NCBI GenBank assembly: GCA_947311845.1
Contig: CAMZMU010000062.1
Span: forward strand, 45,156,030-45,220,029
Length of the DNA stretch: 64,000 nt
Direction of reading: 5' to 3'
DNA from: Poa pratensis
Lineage: Eukaryota > Streptophyta > Magnoliopsida > Poales > Poaceae
This document shows, in pieces, positions 1 to 10,815 of the stretch; positions within the stretch are counted from its first letter, which is position 1; each line of letters begins with the position of its first letter. The notes beneath the pieces are model-generated. The model did no database searches, was not told the DNA's origin, and worked only from the letters and a program-made list of their open reading frames with translations. The position numbers and the translations under genes are program-made.

Positions 1-425
1 TCTCTGCATGCACTCTACTGCCCTGCTTATTAGACTAGCTGACTAACTGGAAGGACCAACGAGGCCAACAGATCACCAATTCACCAGTACAACAAACAAG
101 AAAATATTCCATACGAGTTACGACATGTTATCAGAAGATTACGGAGTAATAAATAATCGAAAATGCACATTAATCGGAAGAAATGAAAAAAAGGTACTTC
201 ATATATATGGATAATTTACATTCTGTACCATTGTTTATCGTCACTATGGATGGAAATGGAACATTACACTATAAGTTACAGCAGCCACTGCCTGGGCAGG
301 GCACGAATAAATAAGCTGCAGATTTTCTTCCCTATAGTAAGAAACAGACACAAAAACACTAGCATTACTTGTACATAACTACTAAATTCTTGATATCTCC
401 CCCTGCGAGGAACCGAACATCCTTC
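1..425. other. 3' flank of the TRM-like gene
   Basis: AT-rich sequence immediately downstream, on the minus strand, of the stop codon at 426-428. It probably contains the 3' UTR and polyadenylation region. I see no ORF of substance, no repeat termini and no RNA gene here. Confidence 0.5.
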
Positions 426-3400
426 CTAACCAAAAAGCTTCAACAGGTTCAAGTCAGCTACAGCTTCTTCCAGGAGATACTCACATAGCATGCTACCGAC
501 GTCCGCCGCGATCTCATCAGTGACATCCTCACAAGCCAGCCACCCTACACCCATCAACTTTTCCTCCTGGAAGCATTCTGTTTCTCGCCGTTGTCGGCAC
601 ACTCTTTCCCACACCTCCTGCACAAACTCCTCCTTCTCCCATTTCATGCTCAACTGGCACTTCTTCATCAACCCTTGACTGCCACACTGTGTCAAACAAG
701 TGATCATATCCACGACGATATCATTTGTAAGATCGAAAAGGAGCCTCCTCTCCGACTGCGGCCACAGGATGAGCTTTCTGTACTTCCTTTCGAGGTTGCC
801 ATACACATCACTGCACGCGGGAGATCTCAATAAACAGCGTGCATCGAGTAGAAGATCCTGCTCGGCGCTCTGAATACCCAGACAGGTGAGCATGTCAACC
901 ACATAAGAAAAATCCCTTTCACCTTCATCCCAAAAAGTACAGGATGTCGGCCCACTTTCACTAACTAGTTCGTCACTGGCAGCAGCTTCATCGTCACTGA
1001 ATAAAGTTTCATCTGCATTGTCCGCTGCCTCCATCTTGAGCAGTCGAAGTTGCATCCTGAGCTCTGTAGCAGCCAAATAAATCAAGTCAGAAAACTGAAC
1101 AGTGGCGGGAAATGATTGGGCAAATTAATGTAAAATTTGTCCACTTGCCTTGAAGATCTGCACTTATTTTCTCAAAACCTCCTGAACAGCAGTCCTCTGC
1201 GTCCAAGGAAGATTCGAGCACAGACACTGGACTTGGTTGATCGTCTCCATTGGAGCTCACAACAGATACTACTTCCGTCAGATGATCTAATGGAGCTTGG
1301 TTATCTTCGCATCGATCGTGCTCATTCCCCTCAGTCTGAGTACAGCAGAATAGTCAGTTAATAAATACTCCCTCCGTTCCATAATGTAAGATGTTTTAGG
1401 TGCTACACATGCATGTCTACATTCATACTAAAAAGAATGTACACATACACTAAAAAGTGTCTACATACATGTATATGCATGTGAATATGAAAAAGGGCTA
1501 AAACATCTTATATTGTGGAACGGAGGGAGTAGATCATAGTTCGAAAGGATAAAGAATATTTATAGGCTAGTAATTCATAGGTCAACTAAAAACTTCAGTC
1601 TACTGAGCAGAGGACTGGGAAATCATATGTTCAGATAGTATATGCAATGAATGCTTTAACGATGCTCACAACTCGACTTGCATCAAATTAACATACCTGA
1701 GATGCAGAATCTCTAAAACTAAGATTGTCGTCCAGTGTGGATGCCTGCTCTTGGTCAATAATCTTGTTGTGTGCACAAGACTGAGCCTCGCCTTGCCATT
1801 TTGGAACTGCCGGACTGTTATTTAAATAGCGTTGAGCTCCTAAACTATGGTAAGAATTTCCAGCATGCACAAGTCTTCCTCCAGTTTCAGATAGCTCTGG
1901 TACTGCACCAGTGTAAGTTGGTTCTTCAAAGTTCACATGTATCTCGCGTTCAGCCAGCGTACCTTCCGCTTCATCCAGAGATGGCACATCACTTTCATCA
2001 CAGCGATATGTTGGGCTTCTGATCAAGGATCTCCTTTGCTTGTCCTGATGCAAATTTTCAGAATTACAAGGCCCCGATCTGATGGTGTTCTCGACCAAAG
2101 AATATTCACCATGCTCGAAACTTGCTTTTCTGCTGCTCAATTTCGGACTCCCTCGGTTGATGGATATAGTAGAAATAGATTCCAACCTTGATAAGTTACA
2201 TATGTTCTCATCTTTCCAACCATCATTGCTACTGATACCAAGAGGATAACCACATGTTCTTGGCATCACATCCCTGTGTAACTGTCCCTCTGGCCATTGC
2301 CGGCAAGCTGTTCTACCTGAAGTAAACTTTGATGCCTCTTTGTCAGAGAGAGCAAGCATGTCCCCAAGTGTACTGAACGTATTAGCATCTTGCGATGGAT
2401 GTTGATGTTGGTGGGCCACCTTCCATCTGTCAGATAGGCGTCTCTTTGCTTCCTTCCTAATTGATCTCTTAGTTGAAGGTGTTGGTGAAGTCCCTACGCA
2501 AGGAGCATCTGAAGCATCACACAGACTAGTAGATCTTTGCAATGCCGCTGAACCCTTTAGCTTAGCCATGGATGCCAATAAAGTGACCTGCTCATCCCGG
2601 TTAGACGTCCCAATATCTGGACTAAGTTTCTGCTTTCCACTTGCACCTCCCCTGACAGCTGTCCTCATTTGTATTGAAACCTCTCGAGCAATTTCTCTTG
2701 GCCCCTTTGCTCTATGGCATTGTGCATCAGAATATCCTGTGGAGATCTGAGGCATAGATTCTTCTGCATATTGCCTTTGGGTACAATCATCTAGGCATGC
2801 TTCAGTCATTCTATCACTAGAGCAAAACATTTGATGGCTTAGTGGAAATGCTCCTTCCATGTTCTGAGTTTTATCGAGGTATGGTTTCAAAACAACAATC
2901 CGGGTAGGAGAAATACGTTTATCAATGCAATCCCTGTAGCTTGACCTAGACAACTTCTGTCTGAAAGAACCAGTTTCTTCTTTGGGAATATGAGGCTTCC
3001 TTAGAGAATGCTTCACTTCTTTTAGCGTGTGGAAATACCTTTCAGTGTCATCTTCTGGTGGATAGACAACATCTGCATCAATGTTATTCCTTCTGGATGG
3101 TTTTAATAGTGTGATGTGGTTTACACCAGAAGATGGAGAACAGCTGAGTCCAGACAGATCACTTGCGGCAACATTGTTCGATTCTTGAAGAATTTCCATG
3201 AGAACATCTTTATTTGATACCAATGCCTCTAGCGCATTATTGAACTCTTTCGAGCTCTGAAAAGACTCATCAGTAGAAAGACGTTTTGCATCCATGAATT
3301 TCTGCCTTACAAAGTTAAGGTCAGCACTGTTAGCCTTGTCATGTCCAGAACAAGCATTACGGTTTTGGTTCTTCATTCTTGTGGTCTCCATTACTTCGAA

Positions 3401-5297
3401 AACATCTTTGTATTCTGGAACCTCATCAGTGCTTCTCTTAGGTGGAACGTCTCCAGACAAAGCATAATTGTCGCTACAATTCGCTGATTTATCACTGCAA
3501 CTCCCTGGTGACATGCCCTGTGAACGCTTGCCAATGCATGTATCTTGGCTATGCACTCCAAATGAAGGCATTAATTCAAGGCCCATAAGCCTTCCTACAA
3601 TGCCAGGCGATGTATGCCTAGCAGTGACATCTCTAGAGACCTCATCATCTATCAACATTTTCATTGGGGTGCGACCAGCTCTTTTGGGTGTACAAAGCCT
3701 GCTCCCACCAAACTGAGAAAACAATAGAACAGTTATTAGCTTGTTCTTGAAATGATACAGCACATTAAACTGCAAAGTAACAAATGAAGGTATAGCTTTA
3801 ATAGCAAAAGACAACAGAGAATTTAACCAATTGATTAAAATAATAAAATCTACGCATTACAAGATTTTTTTCTCTAATCACACATGTGGATTTTTTTATC
3901 ACTTTTGACATGCTTAAATTAGTTACTACTTACTACAAATTAAAATACTAAATAATTTCGCTTACACTTTAGGCTGCGCAAAAGGTTAACACAGTTAATT
4001 CAATAGCTATAATTTTTCCAGGCTTATTTGTTTTAGCTACACCATATTATAAGATTAAAGATAAAGCTGCAGTACTCACCAAGGAATTGGAATGCATCCC
4101 AGATTCACCTCCCTGTTTTCCCAAGGATTCAACTCCTGATTCAGGCATAAAAGATACAGATGAATAAACTCCACAAAGAAACTCAGAGTGGGAAAACAAC
4201 ACACAGATTAAGCAGGTCGGAGGCACTTGACACATTGGCAACCAGAAGCGATACCGAGATGGATTACTTATTTCATTACTCGGGATCAACTGTGGCAGCA
4301 ACAACCTACCAGAATAACTGGCAAGTAGTACAAGACTAGGAGTAATTGGTGAAAGTCGTTGTAGCTCAACTCTTCATACCATGGGACATGTAAAGGTGAG
4401 AGTGTGAGACAGACCAGGAATGGCATCGGCGACCAACCATCCAACGAATAGTACATACTAGTACGATTAACTCGGATCCGACACAATGACCAGACAAAAC
4501 TTTAACTATATATTCACTACATCCCACATTGTAACTTGGGCCAGCTTGTACACCGTACTTATATTTACTGATTGGAATAAGAATCCCTATTGTCAAACGA
4601 AGCTTCATAGTGCTTCGTGAACATGTGGGGCGCAGCATTAATATAAAGTTTTTGACCTTGAGAATGGCGCCATGTTCCGTGATATAAGGCTTGTTTTGCG
4701 TGATCTGATGGGAAATGCGACCAAGAATCCAAAGCATATCAGTATATCACCTTGCATTAGCTCGGAATTTTTTTGCGCAAACAATGCTGTGAACACTTAA
4801 TAGACCAATTTAACTCAAGGAAAAAATGAATCTGTGTGCAAGTCAGTCAAGGGAGGCAGGAATATTTCTTTCTCTCGTGCCCCTCCTCACGAGAACCACC
4901 CAATTGTTTCAGAAATCAAGTGGGGGCTAAGCAACAAAACAGAAAGGAAAAAGCAAAAACTTTATCTGCAAAAAAAAAGAAAGTAGCTGGTGTCGATGGC
5001 TCTGGAGAGGCTGTCACAAGAATCCCAAGCTGCCGCTCCAAAAGAGCAAGAAAACAAAATCTCGACAAATCCAAGCAGTCAAACAACCAACTCGGCAATG
5101 AGGAATCCATGGGCAAATCTAAGAACAGACGGACGGAGCGCTGAGATTAAAACTGAGATGAAAATGAGGAAGGGAGAAGAAGAGTGCGAGGAGGTACCGG
5201 CGAGATTGGGGTGGGGGAGAGCATTGTGGATGGAGCGGTGGTGGTGGCGGCGGGAGTGGAATCCGTCCGTGTCTCCGCCGCGGCGAACTCCCCCCAT
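426..5297 (-). CDS. TRM/LONGIFOLIA-like protein with VARLMGL-type motif and C-terminal DUF4378, five exons
   Basis: CDS is complement(join(426..1063,1149..1335,1697..3712,4080..4135,5198..5297)); all junction phases agree and give 998 residues. The N-terminal part carries GIVGRLMGLELMP, the LMGL motif of TON1-recruiting-motif proteins. The last two exons carry the family signature SADLQ-ELRMQLRLLKME followed by a DUF4378 domain (about residues 810-998). Family members act at cortical microtubules and the preprophase band through TON1/PP2A and influence cell elongation and division plane; that role is inferred from the family. The start at 5297 was chosen because exon 1 (100 bp, phase 1) fits the 56-bp exon 2 exactly. 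The exon 4 donor is GC (AAG|GCAAGT), a minor GC-AG intron. Exon 1 is GC-rich and open in several frames, so the N terminus is the least certain part. A Stowaway MITE lies in the third intron. Similar families (LNG1/2, TRM13-like) cannot be separated by eye. Confidence 0.87.
1368..1529. mobile_element. Stowaway MITE in an intron of the TRM-like gene
   Basis: A 162-bp element with CTCCCTCCGTTCC termini in inverted orientation (GGAACGGAGGGAG at the right end). It is flanked by TA on both sides (1366-1367 and 1530-1531). It has no coding capacity and lies in the 361-bp intron between 1336 and 1696. Confidence 0.93.
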
Positions 5298-5551
5298 CTT
5301 GGCAGGGCAGGGCACCTCCCACAGGGGTCTTTCGGACAGGACAGGGAACTCGGCTGCTGAGAGAGCGAGCACGGGCAGGAAACTGTCCTCTGCTCCGTGG
5401 GGTTCTCTCTTGTCTTCTCTCTCGAATCTGTGCGGCCCGTAGGGACGGACCGTGCATTTATCACTTAAGCCCTCCTGCTCTGTCTTGCATCAGCAGTTGG
5501 TCCTTCTCAGGGAGCCTTGCAATGGAAAAAAATTTTTAGTGTGATATAGTA

Positions 5552-5672
5552 CTCCCTCCGTCCAAAAATAAGTGTCTTGGATTTGCGCAAAAGTGGATGT
5601 ATCTAGACATGTTTCAAGTAGATACATCTATTTTTTGACAAATGTAAGACACTTATTTTTGGACGGAGGGAA
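5552..5672. mobile_element. Stowaway MITE upstream of the TRM-like gene
   Basis: A 121-bp element with CTCCCTCCGTCC at the left and GGACGGAGGGAA at the right, flanked by TA at 5550-5551 and 5673-5674. The arms can pair over most of their length. It lies about 250 bp upstream of the TRM-like start codon, so it is within reach of the promoter. Confidence 0.9.
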
Positions 5673-5795
5673 TAACAAATAGCGACAACCCTCAAAATAT
5701 CCTATTTCGGTGCTATAGCGAGCAATGTACATGGATTCAGTTTAACGCCAACTTGCTCAAAATGTTATAACGAACTTAAAGCGGGGATATAGCAA

Positions 5796-6084
5796 TTTTA
5801 AGTTTCCAAAAATCGTGAAAAACTCTCGGATGTAGATATTGTCTAGATCTACAATATTGCAAATTTTCAACTCCAAAATCATTGTATTTTGGCCTGTACA
5901 AAAAAGACAAATCGGGCAAAATTTCAAAAATTTGAAATTGTTAATAATCACCACCAGATCCACTCATTTGTCTTTTTTTGTGCAGCCCAAAATACAACGA
6001 ATTTGGAGCTGAAAATTTGCACGATTGTGGATCTAGATGATATCTACATCTGGGAATTTTGCGCGATTTTTAGAAACTTAAAAA
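5796..6084. repeat. Imperfect palindrome of two arms of about 118 bp
   Basis: The left arm (5796-5912) is an inverted copy of the right arm (5966-6084), separated by about 53 bp. Both arms read, on opposite strands, through the same sequence around TGTATTTTGG and TAGATATNNTCTAGAT. Opposite-strand ORFs across the arms translate to similar peptides, which shows the two ORFs are the repeat seen from both sides and not genes. Outer sequences (about 5675-5710 and 6145-6180) are weakly related too, so the full element may be near 500 bp. No clear target duplication was seen. Confidence 0.75.
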
Positions 6085-7518
6085 TGTCGATTTCGATTTT
6101 TTTTAAAACGAGCTCCATGTAGCTTGGCCTTCATTTGAGATTTTCGGGATAGCACGCTATTTAAAACCATGTTCACAACACACAATGCCCGTGTCGTTGC
6201 CACCAGCCTTACCAAACCAGGATTGAAGTCGACGAATATGGCTCATGGGAGATGCATCGAAGCCAGGTCAAAGAATCATGTACTTTGCCATCTTCTAGAG
6301 CTCAAGTTCGAACTCAACCTCCAATTTGGAGCATCGATGGCTATGAACTTCCAGCTGGGGGTGGAAGAGGAAGACGGTGGAGGAGAAGGAACGTCAGGAG
6401 AGGAAATGTTGTGGAAGAGCAACATCAATGGTAGATCTCAAAGGAGCATATGGTGTGGCTCAGCGAAGAAGGGGAGTGACATGATTTTGGGAACAGCGTG
6501 GCCGAAAGTGGATGGGGACGGCCCAGGATGTGGATTCATTTATCTTGTTTATTTGATCCTTTTACAATAGTATTGGTAAATTGTTTACTTCTGTATGAAT
6601 TCACATATCAGTAAGAGTTTTTTTTAATGTTATTAGTCCCACATGTAAGTAAGTACGTAATAGTGGAAGACGAAAAACAAGCTTACCAACATCTCCAAAC
6701 TTTACAAGTGGAAAGAAATTAGAGTACGTCTAATGCATCCTCACGTGACGTGAGACGATTTGTTGCAAGGATAAACACAGAACACTCGGGGATGGGTGTG
6801 GCTAAATAATCTGTGCGCACAAGCTTTGATTACTCCCTGAGAGCATCCACGACGTGAGTGACGCTGCAATTTCGTTGCGTCATCTAGAATCGGTGGCAGA
6901 ATAACTCATAGTACGATAGAGTGTGTCTTAAGCCGAGTCCCCAAGAAAAGTTAGCACTAATAGTGCAGCAGGATACGATCATACGGACGCAGTTAAGCTT
7001 GCTCTTAATATCATGTTACTTGTACAGTTGTACAGCCTAAAGTTACACACTCTAGACGTTTTGCCGGGTGCTATCTGCAATTCTCCCATCGAAAGATGAC
7101 CTCGCCTCGACCTTCTTCCTCCCCATCATCATCAACGATGATCAATCCAGTTTTACACACCATGCATAAAAAGGATAGAGACAAATCATCGCAGCAGAAG
7201 CAGCATCATGAAGTCAGCCGCAAAAGCCATCCACCTGGCAACATTGCTCAAGCACATTCAGAACCAGGAAATACAGGTACTCACTCAATCATCTTGATTG
7301 ATCTTGGACTCACATGCATCCACCCGTACACAAAACACACTGTCCGCCTGACTCTTTTGCTGCAGCGGGATCGGTCCAGAGACGGTGGTTTTGTCTGGTA
7401 CACCTAACAGAAAACGGCGACGTATCGATCTCATGCGTCCTCGGCTCTCTCATGCCATGTTTGCCACCCCTCCACATGCTTAAGCAGTAATCTGCTGCAA
7501 AATTAGTATTTCTAAGTA
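6085..7518. other. Intergenic stretch without a supported gene
   Basis: It holds one plus-strand ORF at 6169-6570 (133 codons). This has no recognisable domain, starts inside the flank of the palindromic repeat, and has no upstream or downstream exon that I can connect. The rest is AT-rich without repeat termini. I do not call a gene. Confidence 0.4.
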
Positions 7519-7678
7519 CTCCATCCGTTTCCAAATGTAAGATGTTTTAGGTGTTACACATGTTATCTATGTATGTAATAAAATGAGTGAACATACACAT
7601 GAAATGTGTCTAGATACATTTATGTATATGTGAATGTGGACAAATGCTAAAACATTTTATATTTAGAAACGGAGGGAG
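7519..7678. mobile_element. Stowaway MITE, same subfamily as 1368-1529
   Basis: A 160-bp element bounded by CTCCATCCGTTTCC and GAAACGGAGGGAG with TA at 7517-7518 and 7679-7680. The interior shares the run TGTAAGATGTTTTAGGTG with the element at 1368 and closely resembles the one at 38510, so these belong to one subfamily. Confidence 0.9.
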
Positions 7679-7688
7679 TACTAACCTG

Positions 7689-7766
7689 CACCTCCGTCCA
7701 TAAAAGATGTTTCAACTTTGTCTAAAATTTAGACAAAGTTGAAACATCCTTTTATGGACGAGGGAG
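7689..7766. mobile_element. Very short Stowaway-type hairpin next to another MITE
   Basis: About 78 bp that fold as an almost perfect hairpin: CCTCCGTCCATAAAAG at the left pairs with TTTATGGACGAGGGAG at the right, with TTTGTCTAAA/TTTAGACAAA at the centre. The right end is followed by TA (7767-7768); the left terminus is degenerate. It lies 10 bp from the preceding MITE. Confidence 0.75.
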
Positions 7767-7768
7767 TA

Positions 7769-8167
7769 CATTTTTATGAGCCAGGTGGATCCGTGCCTCT
7801 AATCTGCTACAAACACCGACACTAACCCACCCACCAGACGCAGACGTCTGCCTGTCCTCCAAAAAAGATTTGGCGTCAGCGAAAATAACAAGAGAAGAAG
7901 AGCACAGACTCAAGCTAGGCATCATCATCGCAAAGCAGCCAAATAACATCATTAGCATAGCTACCACGGATAGCCCAGACCTTCCTGTACAAGAGAAAGC
8001 GCTGGGGAGAGCTCTCCCACTGATAGTTGCGACTTGCAAGTTGCAACAACCAAAAGGCCAAGATATCTCATGCCCTTTGCAGGATGGCGACTTCGTGCCG
8101 CCTTATATACACGCCTGCATATGCCAGACATCTGCTTGCGGGCATGGCTCTCCATGCCCAGACCACG
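7769..8167. other. 3' flank of the TRF-like gene
   Basis: Sequence downstream, on the minus strand, of the TRF-like stop codon (8168-8170); it probably includes the 3' UTR. Small ORFs overlap on both strands without domains. No separate gene is supported. Confidence 0.4.
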
Positions 8168-10672
8168 CTAGCTGATATGGTACCTCTCCATGTTTCTGAA
8201 CTTGTCCTTCATATCAACCTGAAACCATCATTTTTCGACTTCCTCAGATCCACTGACCGAAGATGGTCATGGCAACAATGAGATGAACAGGCAACATATG
8301 CAGAATCGAGTACATACCGTCGATCTGTCTATGAACACGTCAGGGTAGGCGATTTTGATATTTTTCCAGTTGCCCTTGCCATACCTTTTCATGCATCATC
8401 ATCACATGAAAATAAATTAGTACCATCAGGAAGCAATAATAAGAGGTTTTCTTTCTTTAGGGAATTCATTATAGACTGAAAGAGTGAGGGGAAAAAATAA
8501 TACTTCTCAACCCCTTCGATCAAGGTTTTTTCTTGTGTCTCGCTCCATTTCTTTCTTTTTTGTGTGCAAATTTAGGTGGAGGTCTCGGCTTTTCATAAGT
8601 GGGTAACTGACGCTTACGTGGCGGCTTTGCAGCCTCAGAGTCGTCCGAATCACCCCACTGCATTTAGAAGATGACAACATACCTTCAGAATACTGCATAT
8701 ACAGTGGTACCATTATATTGCACCCACAAAACAACCTTTAAGACGAGCACTAAACTGGAATTCTCAGTGTGCTAGCATATTTAAACTGGTAAAATAGGAG
8801 ACAACTCAACAACCAGATATGTGCATTGTCAGCAAAGGCTTTTTAGTGAAGATTGTGGAAAGTATGTAACTCAAATTTGTGATCAGTTATTTATGTGATT
8901 CTCCAAATTTGTACTTTCTACCAAAATCAGGGGTTCCTTTGATATAAAACACTCTTGAGATCCACTTGATCACCCCTTGCAAAGAACATACAAGTAGGAG
9001 CACAAAAATTAACAAGACTGATAATTAGCAAAGTGCCGAGAGAGCAATACAAAACGGATAGCAACATTTATGCCGAAGTGTTGCATTTTGTATCATCAAC
9101 AATGAAGAGCTAAGAATGTTGATACATTGCACACACCAAAGTTGATAGAAGCTGGGTGATTATATATGCTATATGAGAGTACTCTAATTAGACGTAACTT
9201 CACGATATCATATATTTACCAGAACATCAATAAGAGCTAAAAGAGAAATCACCTCATAAACACTTGCAGTAGGATTCTTCTCCATGAGACTAGGCTTAGA
9301 ACCTCTCATTAATGGACAGCTCTTGCCACGGCCAGGTGAAATCTCTCCAGTGACACGAGAAGATGAAGCTTTGTCCTTGCCCTTGATTGCTGCACTTGTT
9401 ACCGGCTTCTCAGGAAGACGAGTATCCGTTGTTCTTTCTATTGGCTCTTGTTGATGTTGAGCGCAATCCTCTTCAACATGGCTAGCTTTGCCATTTCCCC
9501 TACCAAGATGAGCTTGGTCGTCTTTCTGAGCACGATCGGCTTCATTAGCACCGCTCGTGCTTGGCGCATTGGCCGCCTTATCAACCTGAGGATTCGTGGA
9601 TGGATCTTGCCCAAGCTTGCCTAAAATCTCACGCTCCATGGACTCCCCTACTGCATTAACTAACCGAAATTCAATTAACAGAGATGTAATTTTTTAGCAA
9701 TTTCAAATCGAGATCAAGTCCCAGAGTCGGAAATCTCTCCGGTGACACGAGAAGATGAAGTTTTGTCCTTGCCTTTGATTGCTGCACTTGTTACCGGCTT
9801 CTCAGGAAGTCGAGCATCCGTTGTTCTATCTGTTGGCTCTTGTTGCCGTCGAGCACAATCCTCTTGAACATGGTCAGCTTTGCCATTTCCCCTACCAAGA
9901 TGAGCTTCGTCGTCTTTCTGAGCACGAACGGCTTCATTAGCACCGCTCGTGCTGGGCGCATTGGCCGCCTTATCAACTTGAAGATCCCTGGAGAGCTCCG
10001 CTAAAATCTCACGCTCCATGGACTCCCTACTGCATTAACCAACCGGAATTCAATTAACAGAGATGTAATTTTCCAGCAATTTCAAAGCGAGATCAAGTCC
10101 GGGACCAGAGTCGGAGATTGCCTCTTTGTTCAACATGATCCACGCGAATTCTGGCATTAGAAATTTGTAAGGGAATCCGAATAGGAAGGGAAGGGACGCT
10201 CACCAAGATGGCGAAGCTTTCTGTGCGTGTCTTGGCTGGCGTTGGCCCACGTCTGGGGAGCTCCTGAGCCGACGATCCGGTCGGCGTAGACCTCGAGCGC
10301 GGAGGGAGGGAGGCTCGCCCACTCGGCGTCGACGAGGCGCTTGAGGGCGGCCACGTCATCGCAGAGAGCGAGGTGGTTGGGGAAGCAGGACCCGAGATCG
10401 GGGTCGGCGAGGACGGTCCGCGCGTCGCGGAGGAGGACGGAGGCGTCGGCGTCGGCGTCCGAGTCAGAGAGGGCGAGGTCGAGTGCTCGCAGCGCGACGC
10501 CTTTGCGCATGCGCGGGGAGGCGTGGGGGGAGACGGATGGGAGAGCGGCGAGGAGGGCGGCGAAGACGGCGTGAGGGACGCGGCGGTTGCCGATGAGGAC
10601 CTCGAGGACGAGGAAGGCGTCGGCGGCGGCCAGGGGGGGCATGGTGCTGGGTCGCGCGGCGCCATCGACCAT
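8168..10672 (-). CDS. TRF-like protein with C-terminal Myb/telobox domain; reading frame broken by a 1-bp deletion
   Basis: Exons on the minus strand are 10672-10204, 9650-9253, 8657-8504, 8384-8318 and 8218-8168. Exon 1 encodes an alanine/leucine-rich helical N terminus starting at MVDGAARP. Exon 2 is polar (SSSRVTGEISPGRG) and ends TASVYE, joining WGDSDDSE in exon 3. The 3' exons encode a Myb/telobox core: WSETQEKTLIEGVEKY, YGKGNWKNIKIAYPDVF and VDMKDKFRN, as in plant telomere-repeat-binding-factor-like DNA-binding proteins. All junctions are GT-AG, but exon 3 has 154 bp where 155 are needed. The six-base A run on the minus strand (8556-8561) is one short. As written, translation stops at 8520-8522, before the Myb domain. 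Either this copy is a recent pseudogene or a homopolymer base was lost in sequencing. A partial exon 2 copy at 9730-10114 is predicted to be skipped. The start could also be the Met 10 codons downstream. Confidence 0.8.
9338..10114. repeat. Tandem duplication of part of TRF-like exon 2 plus the intron upstream of it
   Basis: Copy 1 is about 9338-9729 and copy 2 about 9730-10114; both end in CAGAGTCGG. Copy 1 contains the functional exon body and its acceptor. Copy 2 has an acceptor-like GCAG at its exon edge but lost one G just inside it (TAGGGAG instead of TAGGGGAG), so its ATGGAGCGTGAG frame would not join exon 1. It also lacks the exon 2 donor. The copies differ by scattered substitutions and small indels. 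Confidence 0.88.
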
Positions 10673-10815
10673 CGTCCCCTTTCTTTCTTTTTGTTGGGTT
10701 GGGCCCAGTTTGGAACTTTGGATCTGGGTTTGTGTTGGGCCGAAGGCCATTTCCACTGGTTCCCTTCGCAGTTCAGCAGCTCGGTGACTGCCTGGAGTGA
10801 GTGAGAGATTGCGCC
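10673..10815. promoter_or_regulatory. 143-bp head-to-head promoter interval
   Basis: The start codons of the TRF-like gene (minus, 10672) and the receptor kinase (plus, 10816) face away from each other across 143 bp. Both 5' UTRs and any core promoter elements must lie here or within the opposite gene. I see no canonical TATA box. Confidence 0.6.

Noticed and set aside
5757..6122. Two opposite-strand ORFs with similar peptides
   Set aside because: They are the two arms of one palindromic repeat.
6169..6570. 133-codon plus-strand ORF
   Set aside because: No domain, no linked exons, and it begins in repeat-derived DNA; chance ORF is more likely.
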